Notes: generated by a model from the sequence alone, not told the origin. Positions 18,519 through 27,674 are shown, counted from the first letter of the stretch. The stretch is 64,000 bases of DNA from Mesorhizobium sp. M2D.F.Ca.ET.226.01.1.1 (GCF_004022705.2 NZ_RZOY02000006.1:280943-344942), one strand, 5' to 3'. Numbers and translations: made by a program.

Positions 18519-19664
18519 ATGAGGCTGCCTTGGCTTGGCAATTCCCGCAAGGCCAGCCGGCAGCCATCGTCCAGCGACGTCTTTCACACCGAGATCACTG
18601 CCGACGTGCCAGTGCCGCAACGCGGTGAGTCCGTTCGCTTCTTCAGCCGCAGGGTCGTCCGTCCCGGCAAATTGCGCCGCTTCTCCAATCGGGACCTGCG
18701 CGAGAGCTTGCTGTCCTGCTTCTATCTCGGCGTCGCCGCGACGCTTCCGGTCTCCTGGTGGGACCCCATCTGCGGTTGGGTGTCCAGGCTGAGGCGCAGG
18801 CGCCACTTTCGCAAGGAATTCGCCCGCTACGACGTCGCCGTGAAGGCTGTGCTCGGCGACGCCGTCGACACGAAAAGCATGTTCGAAAGACAGCTTGCCG
18901 CCCTTCACTCCCGGCGGCTGCTGGTTGCGGCGCATCTCGTCGCCGGCTGGCGCTGGACGCCGGCGATCCGGCTGGAAGGCCTCGAAGGTCTGCGAGAGGC
19001 CCTGCGCAAAGGGCGCGGCGCCATCATATGGTGCGACCAGTTCACCGCGCAGACGATCATGGGCAAGCGCGCCCTGCATGAGGCCGGTCTCGATGCCCAT
19101 CAGGTAAGCGCGCAGTATCATGGCTTCTCGCCGAGCCAATTCGGCTTCCGCGTGATCAACCCGCCATTGGTCAAGGTCGAGAACCGTTTCCTGAAAAGCC
19201 GCATCGTCTTTGAGCGCACCGACGCCTATCAGGTTACGACGCGCATCCAGAAGGTGCTCAAGGGAAACGGTGTCGTGCTGATGACCAACACCGTCTATGC
19301 CGGCTCGGCCTTCGCCGAGGCCGCGATGGGCGAGCGTGGCTGGACACACCTTGCCTCGGCGCCGGCAAACTTCGCCGCGCGTGCCGGCGCGGCGCTGTTT
19401 CATATGGCGACGATCGAGACGGTCCCGTTTCGGCAGTATCGCGCGATCATCGGCGAGCTGAGCGCGGGCCTGCAAGTCCCCGCATCGCCGGCAAAGGACA
19501 CAGCAGCGAAGAACCTCGCCGTTCAGGCGGGATACATCCTGTCGAAACGCGACCATATGCTGGAAACGCTCAAACTCTGTCCGGAGCAGATGATGGCGTG
19601 GTCAAGCGCGATGCGATTGACCGAGCGACCGAGCGAAGCCGCGATCGGAGACGACGGCGCGTGA
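18519..19664 (+). CDS. LpxL/HtrB-like acyltransferase-superfamily protein lacking the HX4D motif
   Basis: A 381-residue protein whose central part follows the lipid A acyltransferase (LpxL/HtrB) pattern: LEGLEGLREALRKGRGAIIW, then VLKGNGVVLMTNTVYAG, then APANFAARAGAALFHMATI. The catalytic HX4D/E box, expected just after GRGAIIW, reads CDQFTAQTI (residues 172-180), with no histidine. It may therefore be inactive, use another catalytic residue, or only bind lipid. It has two weakly hydrophobic segments (residues 63-80 and 134-147) and many Arg residues near the N-terminus, which suggests membrane association. It ends 34 bases before the convergent gluconokinase stop. Confidence 0.6.
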   Translation: MRLPWLGNSRKASRQPSSSDVFHTEITADVPVPQRGESVRFFSRRVVRPGKLRRFSNRDLRESLLSCFYLGVAATLPVSWWDPICGWVSRLRRRRHFRKEFARYDVAVKAVLGDAVDTKSMFERQLAALHSRRLLVAAHLVAGWRWTPAIRLEGLEGLREALRKGRGAIIWCDQFTAQTIMGKRALHEAGLDAHQVSAQYHGFSPSQFGFRVINPPLVKVENRFLKSRIVFERTDAYQVTTRIQKVLKGNGVVLMTNTVYAGSAFAEAAMGERGWTHLASAPANFAARAGAALFHMATIETVPFRQYRAIIGELSAGLQVPASPAKDTAAKNLAVQAGYILSKRDHMLETLKLCPEQMMAWSSAMRLTERPSEAAIGDDGA

Positions 19665-19698
19665 GGGTCTTCGGATCCGCTCCAGGATCTGTTCAGCT

Positions 19699-20211
19699 TC
19701 ACAGGCTCTGGCCGATGATCTCTTTCACGATCTTTGCAACCGTTTGCGTTCCGTCGATTGTCACAGCCAACTCATCGTCGGCAGGCTCTTCCAGCGTGGC
19801 AAACTGGCTGTCGACGAGGCTGGCCGGCATGAAATGGCCCTTGCGATTGGCCACCCGTCGCCAAGCGGTTTCGCGATCGATCTTGAGATAGAGGAAGACG
19901 ATGCCGGGGCAGAAGCGTTCCAGCCGGTCGCGGTAGCTGCGTTTCAGCGCCGAGCAGGCAGCCACCGCTTTGTGTCCACCGGCAACCGAGCTCGCGATAC
20001 GCTCGCCTATGGCGTCGAGCCAGCCCTCGCGCAGCGCATCCGTCAGCGGCTCGCCGCGCGCCATGCGCGCTACATTCTCCGGCGGATGCAGCCGGTCTCC
20101 TTCGATGAAGTCGGCGCTGAGAGCCTTGGCGAGCGCCTCGCCGACGGCCGTCTTGCCGCAACCTGCAACACCCATCACGACGATGGCCAGCGCCGTCCTG
20201 AGATCGTTCAT
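19699..20211 (-). CDS. gntK: Gluconokinase
   Basis: Phosphorylates D-gluconate to 6-phosphogluconate, feeding the Entner-Doudoroff and pentose phosphate pathways. The 170-residue protein has the P-loop VMGVAGCGKTAVGEALA, the substrate segment FIEGDRLHPPENVARMARGEPLTD and ACSALKRSYRDRLE, followed by KGHFMPASLVDSQFATLE, all typical of the GntK family. The ATG at 20211 gives the normal family length; a longer frame to 20313 would add a non-homologous leader. It lies 43 bases after the permease gene and is probably the last gene of the ABC transporter operon, pointing to gluconate as the imported sugar acid. Confidence 0.95.
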   Translation of the reverse strand: MNDLRTALAIVVMGVAGCGKTAVGEALAKALSADFIEGDRLHPPENVARMARGEPLTDALREGWLDAIGERIASSVAGGHKAVAACSALKRSYRDRLERFCPGIVFLYLKIDRETAWRRVANRKGHFMPASLVDSQFATLEEPADDELAVTIDGTQTVAKIVKEIIGQSL

Positions 20212-20254
20212 GCAAGGCTCCGGGACTACGGTATTGCGCTCGCCTGATCCACGG

Positions 20255-21241
20255 TCAGCGGCTTGCCGGCGCGCGCCCGTAAAGCAGAAGCATGGCGACG
20301 ATGACGACACCATAGATGATCTGCCGCCCCGCCTCCGGCATCTGCATCACCGAGAGGATGGATTGCAAGAGCGTGATCAGGATCACGCCCGCCACCGTGC
20401 CGAGATAGGAGCCGCGCCCGCCGAGAATCGACGTACCGCCCAACACGACGGCGGCGATCGACGGCAGCAGATAGGCGTCGCCCATCGACTGCGCCGCCTT
20501 CGAGGCATACCCGGCCAGAAGCACGCCGCCAAAAGCCGACAACCCGCCGGAGACGGCGAAGGCGATCAGCACGATGCGGCGCGTGTCGATGCCGGAAAGG
20601 TAGGCGGCGCGCTCGCGGTTGCCGATGCCGTAGACTGCGCGTCCGAAGCTGGAGCGGGTCAGCATGAAGACCATCGCGGCGCCGATCAGCGCCCAGATGA
20701 TGACGGCGTTGGGAACACCGGGAATGGTGAAGCCGGTTGCCAGGTAGCGCATCGCCGCGGTCGCTGAATCCTGTGGCGAGAAGCCGCCCGTATAGACCAC
20801 CATCAGCCCTTGCGCGACGGCGTTGGTGGCTAAGGTGATAATCATTGATGGGATGCGCAGATAGGCGACGCCGATGCCGTTGACGATGCCGATCGCGACG
20901 CCGCATAGCACCCCGAAGGGAATGGCCAAAGCGACGCCGGCCGACCCGTAGGCCGCCGCCGCGCAGGCCATCATGGCGCCCGCCGCCACCGCCCATGGCA
21001 CTGAGAGGTCGATCTGGCCGAGCAGGATGACCAGCATCATGCCGGTCGCGATGACGCCGAGGAAGGACGCGACCTTCAACTGCTGCAACAGATATTCCGG
21101 CGACAGGAAGCTGCGCGAGTAGAGGCTGCCAAGGAAAAGCAGCAGCACGATGCAGGCAAAGGCGGTGACGACAGCCGGATCGGCGCGTCGCAGAAATTTG
21201 GGCATGCGACCGGCGAGGCCGCCGAGTGTCGTCTCGCTCAC
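20255..21241 (-). CDS. Sugar ABC transporter permease (CUT2 family), second subunit
   Basis: Inner-membrane permease of the RbsC/BPD_transp_2 type, 328 residues with eight to ten membrane segments. Typical motifs are ILLGQIDLSVPWAVAAGAMM and the AAVVLGGTSILGGRGSYLGTVAG loop. It starts with GTG at 21241, overlapping the stop of the preceding permease by 4 bases (GTGA), so translation is coupled. A much longer open frame continues upstream, but that part is only the shadow of the neighbouring permease gene. It probably forms a heterodimer with the neighbouring permease. Confidence 0.9.
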   Translation of the reverse strand: MSETTLGGLAGRMPKFLRRADPAVVTAFACIVLLLFLGSLYSRSFLSPEYLLQQLKVASFLGVIATGMMLVILLGQIDLSVPWAVAAGAMMACAAAAYGSAGVALAIPFGVLCGVAIGIVNGIGVAYLRIPSMIITLATNAVAQGLMVVYTGGFSPQDSATAAMRYLATGFTIPGVPNAVIIWALIGAAMVFMLTRSSFGRAVYGIGNRERAAYLSGIDTRRIVLIAFAVSGGLSAFGGVLLAGYASKAAQSMGDAYLLPSIAAVVLGGTSILGGRGSYLGTVAGVILITLLQSILSVMQMPEAGRQIIYGVVIVAMLLLYGRAPASR

Positions 21242-22218
21242 AGGAACCACTCCAGCCGGTTGCGCACCCGAAACAGCGCGAAAGCACCGAGGCTGACCGC
21301 GATCAACAGGATAACGCCCTGGAACAGCGGCTGCCAGAGCGGATCGAAGTCGAAGACGAACAAGAGGTCGCCGATGGTGCGGAAGGCGAGCGCGCCGAAG
21401 ATGGCGCCGATGGCGCTGCCCTTGCCGCCGAACAGCGACACGCCGCCGAGCACAACGGCGGCAATCGAGAACAGCGTGTAGGCGTTGCCGCTCGCATAGG
21501 CCGCCTCGCCTGTATAGGTGAAGAAGGTCAGGAACAGGCCGCCGATGGCCGCCAGCAGGCCGGCAAGCGTGTAGGCCAGAAACTTGCCCCTGCGGATCGG
21601 CACGCCAGACATGTAAGCCGCCATCTCCGATGAACCGGCCGCATAAGCGGCGCGCCCGAATTCGGAGCGGCTGAACGGCACCCAGACGACCAGCACGACG
21701 ACGAGCAGCGCAACGAGGCTCGCCGGCACTACGCCGAAGAAACGCCCGGTCAGGAAATCCGCAAGGTCCTCGTTGACCGAACCACCGGGAACCGGCCGCA
21801 AAAGCAGCGCGAGGCCGAAAAAGACGGCGCCCGTCGCGATCGTGGCCACAATCGGCTGCAGCCGGCCGTAGATGATGATGGCGCCGTTGATCGCGCCGCA
21901 GAGCAGCCCGGTGCCGAGCACCGCCAACACTCCAAACCCCGTCTCGAGGCCGGTGCCGATCACCAGCCATGAAGCCATGCAGTTGGTCAGCGTGAAGATC
22001 ATGCCGACCGACAGGTCGATGCCGGCGGTGATCACCACCAATGTCTGCGCCATGGCGACGAAGGCGAGCAGCACGCCCTTGTTGGCGGCGGTCTGCACGA
22101 CATTGGCGGTGAAGCCGGCCGGATGGTTCGCGCTGTAAATGGCGAACATGACGATGAAGATGCCGAAGGCGAAAAGCGTTCCGCGCTGCTCGGCCAGCCA
22201 GTAGCGCCAGTCCTTCAC
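21238..22218 (-). CDS. Sugar ABC transporter permease (CUT2 family), first subunit
   Basis: Inner-membrane permease of the RbsC type, 326 residues. It has VVITAGIDLSVGMIFTLTN and IAAVVLGGVSLFGGKGSAIGA, matching conserved CUT2 permease loops. Its ATG overlaps the ATPase stop by 4 bases (ATGA), and its stop overlaps the next permease start. Two permease subunits, one double ATPase and one binding protein make a complete importer. Confidence 0.92.
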   Translation of the reverse strand: MKDWRYWLAEQRGTLFAFGIFIVMFAIYSANHPAGFTANVVQTAANKGVLLAFVAMAQTLVVITAGIDLSVGMIFTLTNCMASWLVIGTGLETGFGVLAVLGTGLLCGAINGAIIIYGRLQPIVATIATGAVFFGLALLLRPVPGGSVNEDLADFLTGRFFGVVPASLVALLVVVLVVWVPFSRSEFGRAAYAAGSSEMAAYMSGVPIRRGKFLAYTLAGLLAAIGGLFLTFFTYTGEAAYASGNAYTLFSIAAVVLGGVSLFGGKGSAIGAIFGALAFRTIGDLLFVFDFDPLWQPLFQGVILLIAVSLGAFALFRVRNRLEWFL

Positions 22219-23759
22219 GCCTTGCCTCCCAGCCCGATGCGGTTGTCATCGCCGTGGATGTTGAGCGCGCTGGCGATCAGCGCGTGCTCGGTGATCTCGG
22301 CGCCGACCAGCTCGCGCTTGACCGCCCCGTCATAGAGCACCAGCACGCGGTCGCAGCAGCCGATCAGCTCGTCATAGTCGGTCGAGTAGAACAGGATCGC
22401 GGCGCCCGCGTCCGCCAGCTTGCGCATCAGCTGGTAGAGCTCCTGCTTGGTGCCGACATCGATGCCGCGCGTCGGATCGTTGAGCAGGATGATGCGCGGC
22501 TGCCGCATCAGCCATTTGGCGATCACCACCTTCTGCTGGTTGCCGCCGGAAAGCGCGCCGACGGGGATGTCGAGCCCGGCTGTCTTGATCGCCAGCAGCC
22601 CGACCATGTCGTCGATCAGCCGCTGCTCGGCGACGCGGTCGATGATGCCCGCTTTCGACAGCCTGTCGAGCGCCGCGAAGGATAGGTTCTCGCGCACCGT
22701 CATCGGCAGCATCAGCCCTTCGGTCTTGCGATCCTCCGGGATCAGCGCCATGCCGATGCGGCCATGGCTGGCCGCGGTCGGGCTGGCGATCGAAACGGGC
22801 TTGCCGTCGATCAGGATCTCGCCGGAAATGCCGCGCAGCACGCCAAAGAAGGCAAGCAGCAATTCGCGCTGCCCCTGCCCGTCGAGACCGCCGAGGCCCA
22901 CGATCTCCCCCGCCTTGACACTCAACGAGATATTGTCCAGCCGGTCGGCCCAGGAGAGCTTGCGCGCTTCGAGAACCGTCGTGGCGGCCGGAGCTGGACC
23001 GGGTTTCGGCGGGAAGATATGGCTGTATTCGCGGCCGATCATCAGCTCGACCACCTCATTGTCGCTCTTCGAGCCCGCTGGGTAGCTGGCGACGTTGCGA
23101 CCGTTGCGGAACACCGTGCAGTGGTCGGCGAGCTCGGCGATCTCGTTCATGCGGTGCGAGATGTAAAGCAGCGCCAGTCCTTCCGACCGCAGCCGCTTCA
23201 GCACCTCGAAGACCTTGGCGACATCCGCCGCCGTCAGCGCCGAGGTCGCTTCGTCGAGGATCAGGATACGCGGTTTCCGGGCCAATGCCTTGGCGATCTC
23301 CACCATCTGCCGGCGCGACAGCGGCAGGTCCTTGACCAGGGCACAGGGATGGATGTCGGAAGCTCCGGCGCGTGCCAGCGCTTGTTCCGCGATGCGCCGC
23401 TGCGCCTTGCGGTCGATCATGCCGAAGCGCTTCGGCGGATCGGAAATGACGATGTTGTCGGCGACGCTCAATTCGGGGATGAGCGACAGTTCCTGGAAGA
23501 TGCAGACGATGCCGGCCTGGTTGGCCGCGGCCGGCGAGGCGAAACTCACCTCGTGGCCGTCAAGCGTCATCGTACCTTCGTCGGGCGCCACGACGCCCGC
23601 CATGACCTTGATCAGCGTCGACTTGCCGGCGCCGTTCTCACCGAGAATGGCGTGGATGCCGCCGGCGGTGACCGTGAGGTCGGCCTTTTCCAAGGCCCGC
23701 ACGCCGCCATAGCGCTTGGATATGCCTTCCATGCGGAAGAGCGGAGCCGCGCCGTCCAT
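22215..23759 (-). CDS. Sugar ABC transporter ATP-binding protein, double domain (CUT2 family)
   Basis: ATPase of the RbsA/MglA type, 514 residues with two nucleotide-binding domains. The first has Walker A GENGAGKST, signature LSRRQMVEIAKAL and Walker B ILILDEATSAL. The second has the degenerate Walker A typical of the C-terminal domain (GLDGQGQRELL) and signature LSGGNQQKVVIAKWL. The ATG at 23759 directly follows GGGGAGGG; the frame continues 21 codons upstream without homology. It belongs to the presumed gluconate uptake operon. Confidence 0.93.
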   Translation of the reverse strand: MDGAAPLFRMEGISKRYGGVRALEKADLTVTAGGIHAILGENGAGKSTLIKVMAGVVAPDEGTMTLDGHEVSFASPAAANQAGIVCIFQELSLIPELSVADNIVISDPPKRFGMIDRKAQRRIAEQALARAGASDIHPCALVKDLPLSRRQMVEIAKALARKPRILILDEATSALTAADVAKVFEVLKRLRSEGLALLYISHRMNEIAELADHCTVFRNGRNVASYPAGSKSDNEVVELMIGREYSHIFPPKPGPAPAATTVLEARKLSWADRLDNISLSVKAGEIVGLGGLDGQGQRELLLAFFGVLRGISGEILIDGKPVSIASPTAASHGRIGMALIPEDRKTEGLMLPMTVRENLSFAALDRLSKAGIIDRVAEQRLIDDMVGLLAIKTAGLDIPVGALSGGNQQKVVIAKWLMRQPRIILLNDPTRGIDVGTKQELYQLMRKLADAGAAILFYSTDYDELIGCCDRVLVLYDGAVKRELVGAEITEHALIASALNIHGDDNRIGLGGKA

Positions 23760-23834
23760 CAGCCCTCCCCGGCCGGTTTCAATTTGGCGATAGGCGACGG
23801 TGCCGCGGGCTCGCCGCGACACCGTCCGGTCAGA

Positions 23835-24959
23835 TTATTTGTTTTCCTTGGTCTGGCCCATAATTTCCTGCGCGGTGAAATTGATGCCGCAGGTCGGGAA
23901 GGAATTGCCGACGAAGAAATTGTCGGACTGGTCGGGGAAGAAGTCCTGGCCGGCCTTGAAGTTCGGATCCTCCACGATTGCCAAGGGCAGCTTGACCGAT
24001 TGCGGCACGACATTGCCCTCAAGCGCCGAGATCGCGGTCTTGATGGCAACCGCCACCTGTGCGGGGCCGGTGCCGGCGGACGAGCACTTCAGTCCATCAG
24101 CAGCGTGGGCGGCACAGAATTTGCGGAAGCCGTTCTCCGTCTCGCCGCCGAACGGCACGAACGGATGCTTGGCATCGATCATCGCCTGCACGATGCCGGT
24201 GTCGCCGCCTTGCCCGGTGATGCCGTCGAACGGCCCGCTGGTGGCGATCGCGTCGGCCGTGGCCTTTTGCGCCACGCCGTCATCCCACTTGCCGACGACC
24301 TCGGTGACATTCCACTTCTTGCCCGATCCATCGAGCACCTCGTGGATGCCGTTGTGGCGATCGGTATCGACGGAGGTGCCGGCGACACCGCGCACCTCGA
24401 GCACCTTGCCGCCGTTTGGCACATGCGCGACCAGCCATTTGCCCCAGAGCTCTCCCAGGCCCTTCTGGTCGACATTGACGTTGATGGCGTCCTTGGTGTC
24501 GAGGATGTTGTCGAAGGCGACAAGCACAACGCCGGCTTCCTTGGCGCGCTTGATGACCGGCCCGAAGGCGGTCGGATTCTGGGCGTTGACGACGATCGCG
24601 TCAAAGCCGGAATCGATGAAGTTGTTGATCGCCGAAATCTGCGCCGGCACGTCTTCGCCGGTCGACACGACCTTGAATTCCTTGATCTTCTTGGCGACGT
24701 CCGGCTGCGCCGCGTAGGCCTTGGCCGTCTGGATCATCTGGATGCGCCAGGTGTTGGCGATGTAGCCGTTGGCAAGCGCGATACGGTAAGGACCGTCTTT
24801 CTTCGGAAACTTGAAAAACTGCGTGTCGGCTGCCCATGGCGCAAAGCAGTCCGGCTCTGCCGCGGGTCCCTTGACCACTTCAGGTCCGGCGATCGCCGAC
24901 GAACTCAGCATGACGAATGCAGTGGCGGCAATGACGCCGCCAACGAGTGACTTGATCAT
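23835..24959 (-). CDS. Sugar ABC transporter periplasmic binding protein
   Basis: Periplasmic binding protein of the RbsB/peripla_BP_4 type, 374 residues, with signal peptide LVGGVIAATAFVMLSSSAIA. The mature protein has the two-lobe Rossmann pattern (YRIALANGYIANTWRIQMI; FDAIVVNAQNP; LVAFDN; GITGQGGDTG). It is longer than the usual 310-330 residues because of insertions before and after the sugar-binding core. First gene of the transporter operon, it has a 294-base leader containing a LacI-type operator. Gluconate or a related sugar acid is the likely ligand because gntK ends the operon. Confidence 0.9.
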   Translation of the reverse strand: MIKSLVGGVIAATAFVMLSSSAIAGPEVVKGPAAEPDCFAPWAADTQFFKFPKKDGPYRIALANGYIANTWRIQMIQTAKAYAAQPDVAKKIKEFKVVSTGEDVPAQISAINNFIDSGFDAIVVNAQNPTAFGPVIKRAKEAGVVLVAFDNILDTKDAINVNVDQKGLGELWGKWLVAHVPNGGKVLEVRGVAGTSVDTDRHNGIHEVLDGSGKKWNVTEVVGKWDDGVAQKATADAIATSGPFDGITGQGGDTGIVQAMIDAKHPFVPFGGETENGFRKFCAAHAADGLKCSSAGTGPAQVAVAIKTAISALEGNVVPQSVKLPLAIVEDPNFKAGQDFFPDQSDNFFVGNSFPTCGINFTAQEIMGQTKENK

Positions 24960-25110
24960 CGATATTCCTCCCAGTTGCAGTTCTGCTTGTGATGAATCAT
25001 GGCGCTACCGGCCGGCATACTCCACCGAACCGAACGCGCTCACGGAGACGTCCCCGTCGCCCTGATCCTCCTCTTCCCCACCTCTCCTGGCAATTTAGAA
25101 AACTATCATA

Positions 25111-25157
25111 TTATACATAATAAACAAGATCGGACTGTTGCTTATGTATAATAAACA
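25111..25157. promoter_or_regulatory. Pair of 16-bp direct repeats upstream of the gluconate transporter operon
   Basis: TTATACATAATAAACA (25111-25126) and TTATGTATAATAAACA (25142-25157) match at 14 of 16 positions and lie exactly 31 bases apart, about three helical turns. Each begins with the palindrome TTAT-N2-ATAA. The stretch is strongly AT-rich against a GC-rich background. This looks like a promoter with a tandem regulator site, separate from the LacI operator nearby. Confidence 0.45.
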
Positions 25158-25195
25158 GCCTCCCCGACCTTGCCGGATGTTGATTTTATAGACAA

Positions 25196-25211
25196 ATGGT
25201 AGCGCTACCAT
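25196..25211. promoter_or_regulatory. LacI/GntR-type operator
   Basis: ATGGTAGCGCTACCAT is a perfect 16-bp palindrome with the central GCGC typical of LacI-family operators, close in form to the sites bound by enterobacterial GntR. It lies between the binding-protein gene and the LacI-type regulator gene. A weaker half-site, GCGCTACC, is at 25002-25009, about 195 bases away, so DNA looping is possible. Confidence 0.7.
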
Positions 25212-25253
25212 GACTGGGTGTAAAGCGCCGCGTTGGGCATTTTTCCAGACTCT

Positions 25254-26282
25254 TCAACGCGCCGTGCTCTCGCGCCGCATGAGCTCGAAACCGAGATCGA
25301 CGATGCGCTGTTGCGGTGGGTTTCCGGCAATCGCCGCAAGCGCCATGGCGACGGACCGGGTGCCGATCTCATAGCGGTGCGTGCGCACGCTGGTGATGGA
25401 AGGAAACGCCACCTGCATCATGTCGAGGTCATTGAAGCCGACAATGCCGATCTGCTTCGGCACGTCGATCGATGCGCGGTGGCATTCGAACAGGACGCCG
25501 AGCGCGATATCGTCATTGTTGCAGAACACGCCGTCCAGCGTCGGCATCTTGGCCAGCGCGTCGCGGAACAGCTCGCGCCCGAGGCTCACGCTTGACGGCA
25601 CGGGCGTCGTGGTGATCAGCCGCGGATCGAACAGACCGGCGGTCTCCATGGCGGCGCGATAGCCGGCAAGGCGCCGCTGCGAACGCGGATCCATCCGCGC
25701 GCCGATGAAGCCGATCTTGCGGTAGCCGGCCTGAAGGAGGTGCTCGGCGGCCGTCCTGCCGCCGTCCAGATGCGAAAAGCCGACCATCATGTCGACCGGG
25801 TCCGGCCCGGTCTCCATCACCTGCACCACCGGGCAGCCGGCATTCTCCAGCAGTCGTCGCGCGCTGGGCGTCTGGTCGATGCCGGCCACGATCAGCGCCG
25901 CCGGCCGTTGCGATCCGAAAACCTGCAGCAGGCGCTCTTCCTCAAGGCCGGAATAATGCGTGTTGCCGATCTGGATGCGGAACGGGCTGTCGGAGAGGCT
26001 GTCATAGATGCCGCGCACCACCTCGGCGAAGACGTTGTTGGTGAGCGAAGGGACCAGCACGCCGAACACTTCGGCGCGCGCCGAGGCGAGCGCGCGCGCG
26101 TTCGGGTCCGGGACATAACCAAGCTCGTCGACCGCGGCCTGTATCTGTCGGCGAAGGTCTTCCGACACCCGTCCGGGCTCGCGCAGCGCGCGCGACACGG
26201 TGATCGCGCCGACGCCGGCCTTGCGCGCCACATCGGCGATGGTCGGACGGCCGCCGCCACGGCGGGAACGAGGCCTGGTCAA
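25254..26282 (-). CDS. LacI-family regulator, GntR-like (gluconate)
   Basis: LacI-family repressor, 342 residues. The N-terminal helix-turn-helix and hinge are PTIADVARKAGVGAITVSRAL and DELGYVPDPNARALASAR. The ligand-binding half includes VFGVLVPSLTNNVFAEVVRGI, FCNNDDIALGVLFECHR and IGIVGFNDLDMMQVAFPSITSVRTHRYEIG, which closely follows the gluconate repressor GntR of the LacI family. The only usable start appears to be a TTG at 26282. It sits upstream of the transporter/gntK operon in the same direction, with the 16-bp operator between; loss of repression by gluconate is the likely mode. Confidence 0.85.
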   Translation of the reverse strand: MTRPRSRRGGGRPTIADVARKAGVGAITVSRALREPGRVSEDLRRQIQAAVDELGYVPDPNARALASARAEVFGVLVPSLTNNVFAEVVRGIYDSLSDSPFRIQIGNTHYSGLEEERLLQVFGSQRPAALIVAGIDQTPSARRLLENAGCPVVQVMETGPDPVDMMVGFSHLDGGRTAAEHLLQAGYRKIGFIGARMDPRSQRRLAGYRAAMETAGLFDPRLITTTPVPSSVSLGRELFRDALAKMPTLDGVFCNNDDIALGVLFECHRASIDVPKQIGIVGFNDLDMMQVAFPSITSVRTHRYEIGTRSVAMALAAIAGNPPQQRIVDLGFELMRRESTAR

Positions 26283-26444
26283 GGGCGAGCCTCGCGCGGC
26301 AAATCCCGCCCGCTGCGTTCTCGCAATGCCATCGCACTCGGTATCGCCATGTCGCAGGCCTGTGCCACGTCCATTGGCCTTGGCGTCGCGCAGCCGCGAT
26401 TTGTTGTCAAGCTGGAGCGTTTCCTGCAGAAGCGGCGTGGGCCG

Positions 26445-27674
26445 TCAGACCGTGACGACGCCGCTGCGTCTTGCCTTCCAGAAAACCAGGACCATCGCGA
26501 TGATATTGAGCAGGTTCCATGCGATCCCGTTGAGAAAGGCGGCTGAGTAGGACCCGGTGAGGTCGTAGATCCAGCCCGACATCCAGCCGCCGATGGCCAT
26601 GCCGAAAATGGTCGCCATGATGACGATGCCGACGCGCTGGCCAGCTTCCTTGGCGGGCATGTATTCCCGCACGATGATGGCATAGCAAGGCACGATGCCG
26701 CCTTGCGACAAGCCGAACACCAGCGAGACGACATAGAGCGAGGCAAGGCCGTCGAAGGGAATGTAGAAGAACAGCGACAGGCACTGCAGCACCGAACCGA
26801 TCAACAAGGTCCTGACCCCGCCGATCCGGTCGGCGATGAAGCCGGAAGCAAGGCGGCTGACGACGCCGGCGGCCATCATGATCGACAGCATATCGGCGCC
26901 ATGCGCGACGCCATAGCCGAGGTCCATGCAATAGGCGACGATATGCACCTGCGGCATCGACATCGCCACGCAACAGCCCAGACCGGCAATGACGAGCAGC
27001 ACCTGAAGCGCGGTCGGCGACAATGAAATCGGCTGGACCAGGCGCGCGCCTGGCGAGCCCGAAACGACCGCCGGGGCGCCGCGTCGCAGCATCAGAACCA
27101 GCGGCACCATCGTCACCAGGCAGGCGATGCCGATGGCCACATAGGTGAAGCGCCAGCCCTCCGCCTTCATCAGCGGCGTTATGATCGTCGGCCAGACCGT
27201 TCCGGCGAGATAGCTGCCGGCTGCAGCCGTAGCCACGGCAACGCCGCGTCGGCGATTGAACCAGTGCGAGATGTCGGCGATCAGCGGTCCGAAAATCGCC
27301 GATGTCCCCGCCCCGATCAATATGCCTTGAGCGAGCGTGAACTGCACAATCGAGGTGGAGAGCGACGCCAGCCCGAAGCCGGCAACCAGCGCGATTGAGG
27401 AAACAAGCGCGGGGATCCAGTAGCCGACGCGGTCGATGGCGCGGCCGACCAGCACATTGCCGGCGGCGAAGCCCACCATTGTCGCGGTGTAGGGCATCGA
27501 GGCAGCGGCGCGGTCGACGCCGAATTCAGCCTGAACCGCCGGCAAGACCACGACCACCGCCCACATGCCGACACCGCCGATCGTCGCCAGCAGCAGGGAA
27601 ATGCCAAGCCGCGTCCATGCATAGACGCTGTCGATGCCGGCATTGTCTGCCGCGTTTGCTGGTACTGCCGTCAC
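26445..27674 (-). CDS. MFS transporter (monocarboxylate/oxalate-formate type)
   Basis: Twelve-segment major facilitator, 409 residues. The first half has GFAAGNVLVGRAIDRVGYW (the MFS loop 2-3 motif) and the second half SRLASGFIADRIGGVRTLLIG, the repeated motif. The overall pattern recalls monocarboxylate and oxalate/formate antiporter MFS proteins; the substrate is unknown. The GTG at 27674 has AGGAG well placed upstream. The frame continues to 27842 but that extra part lacks membrane character. It lies 162 bases upstream of the LacI-type regulator, same strand, and may belong with the sugar-acid locus. Confidence 0.8.
   Translation of the reverse strand: MTAVPANAADNAGIDSVYAWTRLGISLLLATIGGVGMWAVVVVLPAVQAEFGVDRAAASMPYTATMVGFAAGNVLVGRAIDRVGYWIPALVSSIALVAGFGLASLSTSIVQFTLAQGILIGAGTSAIFGPLIADISHWFNRRRGVAVATAAAGSYLAGTVWPTIITPLMKAEGWRFTYVAIGIACLVTMVPLVLMLRRGAPAVVSGSPGARLVQPISLSPTALQVLLVIAGLGCCVAMSMPQVHIVAYCMDLGYGVAHGADMLSIMMAAGVVSRLASGFIADRIGGVRTLLIGSVLQCLSLFFYIPFDGLASLYVVSLVFGLSQGGIVPCYAIIVREYMPAKEAGQRVGIVIMATIFGMAIGGWMSGWIYDLTGSYSAAFLNGIAWNLLNIIAMVLVFWKARRSGVVTV

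Noticed and set aside
21242..22249. Apparent 664-residue fusion of permease with a basic N-terminal domain
   Set aside because: The upstream part is the neighbouring permease gene read in another frame; the true start is the GTG at 21241 overlapping that gene's stop.
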